Origin: Mycobacterium aquaticum | GTDB taxonomy: Bacteria > Actinomycetota > Actinomycetes > Mycobacteriales > Mycobacteriaceae | Direction of reading: 5' to 3' | DNA length: 64,000 nucleotides | NCBI RefSeq assembly: GCF_002086485.1 | Contig: NZ_MVHF01000027.1 | Location: 40,163 to 104,162, forward strand | Shown: piece by piece, positions 59,627-64,000 of the stretch | Position numbering within the stretch: the first letter of the stretch is position 1 | How the letters are laid out: the number at the start of each line of letters is the position of its first letter | Program-made: the position numbers and the translations under genes | Notes under the pieces: model-generated | Told to the model about the DNA's origin: nothing | Databases searched by the model: none | Seen by the model: only the letters and a program-made list of their open reading frames with translations

Positions 59627-60322
59627 TCAGAGCCGACCCGCCACGAAGTCCGCTGCCTGGTTGACCATCCCGCCGTCGATGTACGCCCCGGCGAGATGAT
59701 CGGGCCAGTTGTTCTTCCAGGTGTTCGGATCGGCGGGATTGCAGATCGGGTCTGCGCCATGGCACAACTCGATCGTGCGGTCCCGGTAGGCCGGGTTGAA
59801 GTTGGTGATCGGGCCGACCCAGCCTGCGCCGTTGCCGAACAAGGCCACCGCGGCGATGTGACCGTCCGCGTCGGCCGGGAGCGGGTTCTTGAACCCGAAC
59901 GCCGTGAACGGCACGGCCAGAACGACATCGGTGACGGCGGCGCCCAGCGAATAGCCACCGAGGACCAGTCGGGTGTTCGGGCAGTTGCCGATCATGTACT
60001 GGACATGACCGCTCATGTCATTGGCGCCGATGTCGACCTCGGTGTCCGCGGGGTAGCGGACGGCGTAGACGCCGATGTTCTTGTTGACCCGCGAGCGCAG
60101 AGCATTGACGAACGCATTCCCGAGAGTGCCGACCCCGGCTGGTTCGGTACGCCCACGGGCGAAGACCACTTCGACGTCGGGGCACGGCGCCGCCGAGGCG
60201 ACCGCAAGCACGTCGGCGCCAGGAACAGCTGACGTGAGGACCGGTAGCGTCGGTGCTGCCAACGCCACCGCTGCCACACTCAACCATCGCCTGACCCGCC
60301 GACCGATGGAAAGTTTGACCAC
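59627..60322 (-). CDS. Secreted cutinase-family esterase (copy 2)
   Basis: A 231-residue paralogue most like copy 1. The signal peptide (WLSVAAVALAAPTLPVLTSA) is followed by CPDVEVVFARGRTEPAGVGT. Catalytic motifs GGYSLGAAVTD, LCHGADPICNPAD and WPDHLAGAYI are intact. The shared C-terminal DHLA-type His motif and the GANDMSGHVQYM segment place copies 1 and 2 in one subgroup. Confidence 0.9.
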   Translation of the reverse strand: MVKLSIGRRVRRWLSVAAVALAAPTLPVLTSAVPGADVLAVASAAPCPDVEVVFARGRTEPAGVGTLGNAFVNALRSRVNKNIGVYAVRYPADTEVDIGANDMSGHVQYMIGNCPNTRLVLGGYSLGAAVTDVVLAVPFTAFGFKNPLPADADGHIAAVALFGNGAGWVGPITNFNPAYRDRTIELCHGADPICNPADPNTWKNNWPDHLAGAYIDGGMVNQAADFVAGRL

Positions 60323-60375
60323 CTAAGCGATGCTAGCCGAGCGAATTGACGCCTGCGGAGCTTATGTGGCGAGGA

Positions 60376-61038
60376 CTACACCAGACCTGCGACGAAGCTC
60401 GCAGCCTGGTTGACCGGGCCACCGTCATAGGCGCGGTGCGCCTCGACGCTGTTGCCATCGGTGCACACCGGATCGTTCGGATTACACAGGTCGATGGCGC
60501 GCGAACCGTACACCGCGCTGGCCGTCATCGGCAGACCGAGCTTGGCGGACGGATTGCCGAACACCGCGACGGCAGCGATGTGGTCCGGAGCGTTGGGTGG
60601 CAGGGGCGCATTGAATCCGACCGCCGGGAACGGGACCGCGGAGATCACGTCGATGACCGCGGCGCCCTGCGAGTAGCCGCCGAGCACCAGGCGGGTGTTG
60701 GGGCAGTTGTCCATCATCCACTGGACGTGGCCGCTGGCGTCGTTGGCGCCGTCGGCCGCGGCCAGGAAGTCGTAGCTGGCGGGATAGTTCACCGCGTAGG
60801 TGCCCACCGAACGCCCGCCCACCTTGCCGCGCAGTGAGCTGACGAACGCGCTGCCGATCCGGCCGAGGCCGGGACTGTCATTGGTGCCGCGCGCGAACAC
60901 CACCTGGATGTCAGGGCAGTCGTCGGCCGAAGCGACGGCGACGTTGCCGGCCGGAACCGGCGTGACGATTGCGGCGGCGGCGGTCAGCGCTGCGGCGGCA
61001 ACGAGCGGAGCGTAACGACGAACAAGATCAATGGCCAC
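60376..61038 (-). CDS. Secreted cutinase-family esterase (copy 3)
   Basis: A 220-residue paralogue with a signal peptide (LVAAAALTAAAAIVTPVPAG). Motifs: FARGTNDSPGLGRIGSAFVS, GGYSQGAAVIDV with the nucleophile Ser, LCNPNDPVCTDGN with Asp, and a C-terminal EAHRAYDGG His. It is closer to copy 4 (GYSQG box, AVNYPASYDFLAAADGANDA) than to copies 1 and 2, so the array arose from at least two older genes. Confidence 0.9.
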   Translation of the reverse strand: MAIDLVRRYAPLVAAAALTAAAAIVTPVPAGNVAVASADDCPDIQVVFARGTNDSPGLGRIGSAFVSSLRGKVGGRSVGTYAVNYPASYDFLAAADGANDASGHVQWMMDNCPNTRLVLGGYSQGAAVIDVISAVPFPAVGFNAPLPPNAPDHIAAVAVFGNPSAKLGLPMTASAVYGSRAIDLCNPNDPVCTDGNSVEAHRAYDGGPVNQAASFVAGLV

Positions 61039-61063
61039 ACCAAATCCTAGCGTCCGGGCGTCG

Positions 61064-61738
61064 CTAGACGATGCGCGCGACGAAGTTTGCGGCCTGATCC
61101 GTCAGGCCTGCCGTCACATAGTCGCTGTGCGCGAACGGGTTCCGGCCGCGCGAGCAGATGGGGTCGCCGTCCTTGCAGAGATCGATGGCTTTGCCACCGA
61201 AGACTGATGAGGTGAGCGGATTCCCGAACTTGGCAGCCGGGTTCCCGAATGCCACCACGGCCGCGATCTGCGGCACCAGGCTGCTGGGCAGCGGCGGTGC
61301 CGAGCCGATCTCGCCGACCTTGTTGCCCAGCGGTGGTATGCCGGCGAGCATGTCGACCACCGCGGCACCCTGCGAGTAACCGCCGAGCACGATCTTGGTC
61401 GACGGGCACGACGCCGCCAGGGACGTGATGCGGTTGGCAGCGTCGTTGGCGCCGTCGGCCGCGGTGAGGAAGTCATAGCTGGCCGGATAGTTCACCCCGT
61501 ATGTCGACACGCTGCGACCCCCGACCTGGGCGCGCAGCGCGTCGGCAAAAGCCTGTCCCGGGCGCCCGAGGTCGGGTGCATCGTTGGTGCCGCGGGCGAA
61601 GATGACCTCGATGTCGGAGCACGGTTCCGCTGCGGCGGGAGCCGAGAAGACGAGCGGCAATGCCGCGCTGACCAGCGTTGAGACGATCGCGGCCACCCGG
61701 GCCGACTTCCGAAGAAGACTCACGGACGACATCGTCAC
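61064..61738 (-). CDS. Secreted cutinase-family esterase (copy 4)
   Basis: A 224-residue paralogue with a signal peptide (VAAIVSTLVSAALPLVFSAP). Motifs: FARGTNDAPDLGRPGQAFAD, GGYSQGAAVVDMLAGIP, LCKDGDPICSRGR and FAHSDYVTAG give the intact Ser-Asp-His set. GTG 61738 is the start; ATG two codons later is an alternative. First gene of the array, 19 bp from the EamA gene end. Confidence 0.9.
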   Translation of the reverse strand: MTMSSVSLLRKSARVAAIVSTLVSAALPLVFSAPAAAEPCSDIEVIFARGTNDAPDLGRPGQAFADALRAQVGGRSVSTYGVNYPASYDFLTAADGANDAANRITSLAASCPSTKIVLGGYSQGAAVVDMLAGIPPLGNKVGEIGSAPPLPSSLVPQIAAVVAFGNPAAKFGNPLTSSVFGGKAIDLCKDGDPICSRGRNPFAHSDYVTAGLTDQAANFVARIV

Positions 61739-61757
61739 ACAAAATGGTTAGCCGCGG

Positions 61758-62792
61758 CTAATCGTTTGCCCGTTCCGGTGTCTCCCGCAGCGGCATGTCG
61801 GGCCAGCTCGCGAGTTCGACCTGGCCGACGGACTCGGGATCCGCCTGCTCGCTGCGGTCTCCCTGGCGGGCCAGGGCCAGGCCGAGCAGGACGACGGTGC
61901 CACCGATGGCCTGGCTGACGGTCATGGCCTCACCCAGCAGGATCCAGGCCGAGAGCACCGCGAACATCACCTCGGACAGGCCCACCAGCGACGCGAACCG
62001 CGGCTTGAGGCGGGCGACGCCGAAGATGCCGAGCGTGTACGCAAGAGCCGTCGGAATCAGGCCCAGCGTGATCACCGGCACCAGCCACGACGTGGTGAAA
62101 CCCGCGATGACGACGGAGTTCGCCGTGAAGGTCAGCGGCATCACGCCGGTGACACCGAGCAGCGCGACGGCGGCGGTGCCGATGATCAGGCCACCTGCGG
62201 CCAGGCTGATGGGGTTGAGGCCTTCGCCGTCGGTACTCACGTGGTTGGACATCATGAAGTAGCAGGCCGCACACACTGCGGCGGCCAGCCCCCAGCTGAC
62301 GCCGATCATGTTGATGTGGGCACCGCTGAAGACGTTGAGCACGAGCATGATCCCGGCGACGGCCAAACCGACGCCGGCGAAGGTCATCGCACTCGGGCGC
62401 CGACGCGTGGTCGCCCACACCCACCCGACCACAAGGATCGGAGCGGTGTACTCGAGCAGAAGGGCCACGCCGACCGAGAGGTGCGCGACAGCGTTGTAAT
62501 AGCAGAGCTGCGCGCCGGCGATCGGCACCAGGCCGTAGGCCACGACGGTCTTGGCGTGCCGGATGGACTCGCCGACCCAACCGGGCCGCACAAAGCTGGC
62601 GAAGATGGCCATCGCCAGAGCTCCGCCCGCGAGCCGCGCCGTGACAGCCCCGGTGGGGCTCCAGCCCGCTTCGATCAGCGCTTTCGCGAACGGACCGGAG
62701 GACCCGAAGGCCAGTGCTGAAGCGAGTGCGAACAGCAGACCGAGCCGAAAATGGTTTTCGGTGCTCGGGCGGTCGAGTGCTGCCGTGGCCAT
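61758..62792 (-). CDS. EamA/DMT-family transporter
   Basis: A 344-residue transporter with ten helices in two EamA units (FALASALAFGSSGPFAKALI and GVSWGLAAAVCAACYFMMSN). Exports or imports small metabolites; substrate unknown. ATG 62792 has an excellent AGGAGGT site. The C-terminal 40 residues are polar (GDRSEQADPESVGQVELASW). Divergent from a CGNR regulator gene 79 bp away, which probably controls it. Confidence 0.88.
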   Translation of the reverse strand: MATAALDRPSTENHFRLGLLFALASALAFGSSGPFAKALIEAGWSPTGAVTARLAGGALAMAIFASFVRPGWVGESIRHAKTVVAYGLVPIAGAQLCYYNAVAHLSVGVALLLEYTAPILVVGWVWATTRRRPSAMTFAGVGLAVAGIMLVLNVFSGAHINMIGVSWGLAAAVCAACYFMMSNHVSTDGEGLNPISLAAGGLIIGTAAVALLGVTGVMPLTFTANSVVIAGFTTSWLVPVITLGLIPTALAYTLGIFGVARLKPRFASLVGLSEVMFAVLSAWILLGEAMTVSQAIGGTVVLLGLALARQGDRSEQADPESVGQVELASWPDMPLRETPERAND

Positions 62793-62871
62793 GGGTACAC
62801 CTCCTGAGGGCGTGTCATGAGTAAACTGACGTTTGGTAGTGACGGTACGGCGGAAAGGAGTCACGAGTCAA

Positions 62872-63426
62872 ATGCTTTTCACTTATGACACGGAACTCAC
62901 ACTCCGGGCCGCCGCGGTGCTGGTCAACAGCGATCGGGTGGACGGCGAGCAGCTGGGTGACCTTGCCGCTCTGGACCAGTATCTGAACGAGTTCGGTTGG
63001 ACGGGGCGCCGCGACCGCAACGACGCCGAACTGGACGCAGTGCACCAACTCCGGACCCGGATAGGGGACATCTGGGACGTTGCCGACGACGAGGAGGCGA
63101 CGGTGCAGCGGGTCAACGCGCTGCTGGGTGAGACCAAGGCGTCGCCATGGCTGACCCGCCACGTGGAGAACCCCGATTGGCATCTGCACCTGGGCGCCGC
63201 CGACGACCCGCTCTGGCAGCGCATGGGTGCCGAGATCGCGATGGCTCTCGCAGACCTGATCCGCGGCGGTGAGCTCAGGCGGTTGAAGATCTGTGCGGCC
63301 CCGGACTGCACTGCGGTGCTGACCGACCTGTCACGCAACCGTTCGCGCATCTTCTGTGACACCGGCAACTGCGGCAACCGCCAGCACGTCGCGGCCTACC
63401 GCCAACGGCAGCGCGAGGAGGAGTAG
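62872..63426 (+). CDS. CGNR zinc-finger (ABATE-domain) regulator
   Basis: A 184-residue protein. The N-terminal ABATE stress-induced-type domain (LRAAAVLVNSDRVDGEQLGD, LAALDQYLNEFGW) is followed by a C-terminal CGNR zinc finger (KICAAPDCTAVLTDLSRNRS, FCDTGNCGNRQHVAAYRQRQ) with four Cys ligands. It is thought to bind DNA. ATG 62872 follows AAAGGAG. Divergent from the EamA transporter, a common CGNR pairing; probable local regulator. Confidence 0.9.
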   Translation: MLFTYDTELTLRAAAVLVNSDRVDGEQLGDLAALDQYLNEFGWTGRRDRNDAELDAVHQLRTRIGDIWDVADDEEATVQRVNALLGETKASPWLTRHVENPDWHLHLGAADDPLWQRMGAEIAMALADLIRGGELRRLKICAAPDCTAVLTDLSRNRSRIFCDTGNCGNRQHVAAYRQRQREEE

Positions 63427-63448
63427 AGGTGCTGGTTCGTGGGTGTCC

Positions 63449-63751
63449 TCAGCCGCCGCGGCAGGAGATGTCGACGTAGACGGTGTCGGACTCGGTCGGA
63501 TCGATCCGGTTGCCGTTCGGCTGTGAATTGGAGTTGCGCAGCCCTTCGATGCCGGTGACCCGGCACGAGCTCAACGGATACACCGCGGCCCCGTTGAGTT
63601 GCACGTCGTAGCCTTGCGCGCGCAACGCGTTGACGGTGTCCTGCGCGTTGCCGTAGCCGTTGTTGAACGCCGACGGATCTGCTGACGCCGTATGTGCCGC
63701 TGCGGCGAGCAGGGCAGCCGCCATCGCAGCGGCACTGAGCCAAGTCCTCAC
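63449..63751 (-). CDS. Small secreted protein of unknown function
   Basis: A 100-residue protein. GTG 63751 has an AAAGGGA site and gives a clear signal peptide (LSAAAMAAALLAAAAHTASA). The mature part is about 70 residues (FNNGYGNAQDTVNALRAQGY, DVQLNGAAVYPLSSCRVTG) with two Cys that may pair. It resembles short mycobacterial exported proteins with a QDTV-type helix. Function unknown; convergent with the CGNR gene (22 bp). Confidence 0.72.
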   Translation of the reverse strand: MRTWLSAAAMAAALLAAAAHTASADPSAFNNGYGNAQDTVNALRAQGYDVQLNGAAVYPLSSCRVTGIEGLRNSNSQPNGNRIDPTESDTVYVDISCRGG

Positions 63752-63844
63752 CCCGAATCCCTTTCGTCGGCCCGGAAGCACGGCGATTGCCAAGTGCTGC
63801 AGGCGGTTCCGAAAGGAGTTAGGCAGTGGGGTTACACCGCGGGC

Positions 63845-64000
63845 TCAGTCGTCGCGATGTCCGTTGCGACTCTGGTGCTCGCGCACGGCGGCGAGGGCTT
63901 TGCGTTCGGAGGCGTGCGTGGCTTCGGTGATGGCGTCGTGTTCGACGGCCGGGTCGGCGTAGAGGAAGCTGCCGGTGCCGGGGGCGCCGCCGGAGCCGAG
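63845..64000 (-). CDS. 3' end of an unidentified gene (continues beyond window)
   Basis: The last 51 codons of a minus-strand frame that is open to the window edge and ends with TGA at 63845-63847. The residues end HASERKALAAVREHQSRNGH then RDD. The sequence before (GAPGTGSFLYADPAVEHDAI) gives no firm family. By synteny with M. tuberculosis, ESX-4 genes could lie beyond the cutinases, but nothing here shows that. Confidence 0.5.
   Translation of the reverse strand, partial: LGSGGAPGTGSFLYADPAVEHDAITEATHASERKALAAVREHQSRNGHRDD

Overview
The window reads as chromosome of a fast-growing mycobacterium (Mycolicibacterium, M. smegmatis-like). The DNA is GC-rich with GTG/TTG starts. Gene order follows two M. 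tuberculosis blocks that I know: sppA / TIGR00027 methyltransferases / secY-adk-map-sigL-rslA / mmsB-fadE9-mmsA, and rmlC-rmlB / F420 oxidoreductase / infA-rpmJ-rpsM-rpsK-rpsD-rpoA-rplQ-truA / cutinases. Four tandem methyltransferases next to secY also match what I recall of M. smegmatis. No rRNA, tRNA, CRISPR array, insertion sequence or phage gene was recognised.

Layout. 0-12.5 kb holds a PHA-synthase-like gene, an acyl-CoA ligase, a PucR regulator, SppA, an MHS-type transporter, and a divergent catabolic cluster (GntR, two Asp/Glu-racemase-like enzymes, 2-hydroxyacid dehydrogenase, amidase, DUF3830). 12.5-16.2 kb has four methyltransferase paralogues. 16.4-20.5 kb has secY-adk-map and sigL-rslA. 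20.5-25.5 kb has an unfamiliar biosynthetic operon (ThDP enzyme, SRPBCC protein, KAS III-like enzyme, PLP aminotransferase) followed by a MarR gene. 25.5-30.2 kb has a frameshifted AraC gene, an SDR, a NarL-type two-component system and a HAD protein. 30.2-33.8 kb is the valine-catabolic mmsA-fadE9-mmsB operon. 33.9-38.4 kb is an aliphatic amidase system (MarR, amiC, amiS, amiE, amiB). 38.5-42.6 kb has EamA, TetR, a DmpA-type peptidase and an APC permease. 42.6-46 kb has rmlCB and two F420-dependent oxidoreductases. 46.1-48.5 kb has a three-gene type VII secretion cassette. 48.5-53.9 kb has a cNMP-binding kinase, a response-regulator/thioredoxin-reductase fusion, flotillin and NfeD. 54.2-58.8 kb is the infA/alpha operon plus truA. 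58.9-64 kb has four cutinases, an EamA transporter with a CGNR regulator, a small secreted protein and the end of a further gene.

The main points of interest are these. (1) A promoter reading TGAACC-N16-CGTGTC stands directly in front of the unfamiliar biosynthetic operon, and a near match (TGAACT-N16-CGTATC) stands in front of sigL. This is the M. tuberculosis SigL consensus as I recall it, so the operon is probably part of the redox-responsive SigL/RslA regulon. (2) The 46-48.5 kb cassette (EspC-like protein, WxG-type protein with a glycine-zipper tail, membrane protein) looks like an ESX-exported pore-forming toxin with its immunity protein. (3) The amidase system combines Pseudomonas-type amiE/B/C/S genes with a MarR regulator, and two near-identical 16-bp palindromes lie at its two promoters. 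(4) There are palindromic intergenic repeats, a three-hairpin leader before rpsM, and a two-component redox pair whose expected CxxC motifs are missing.
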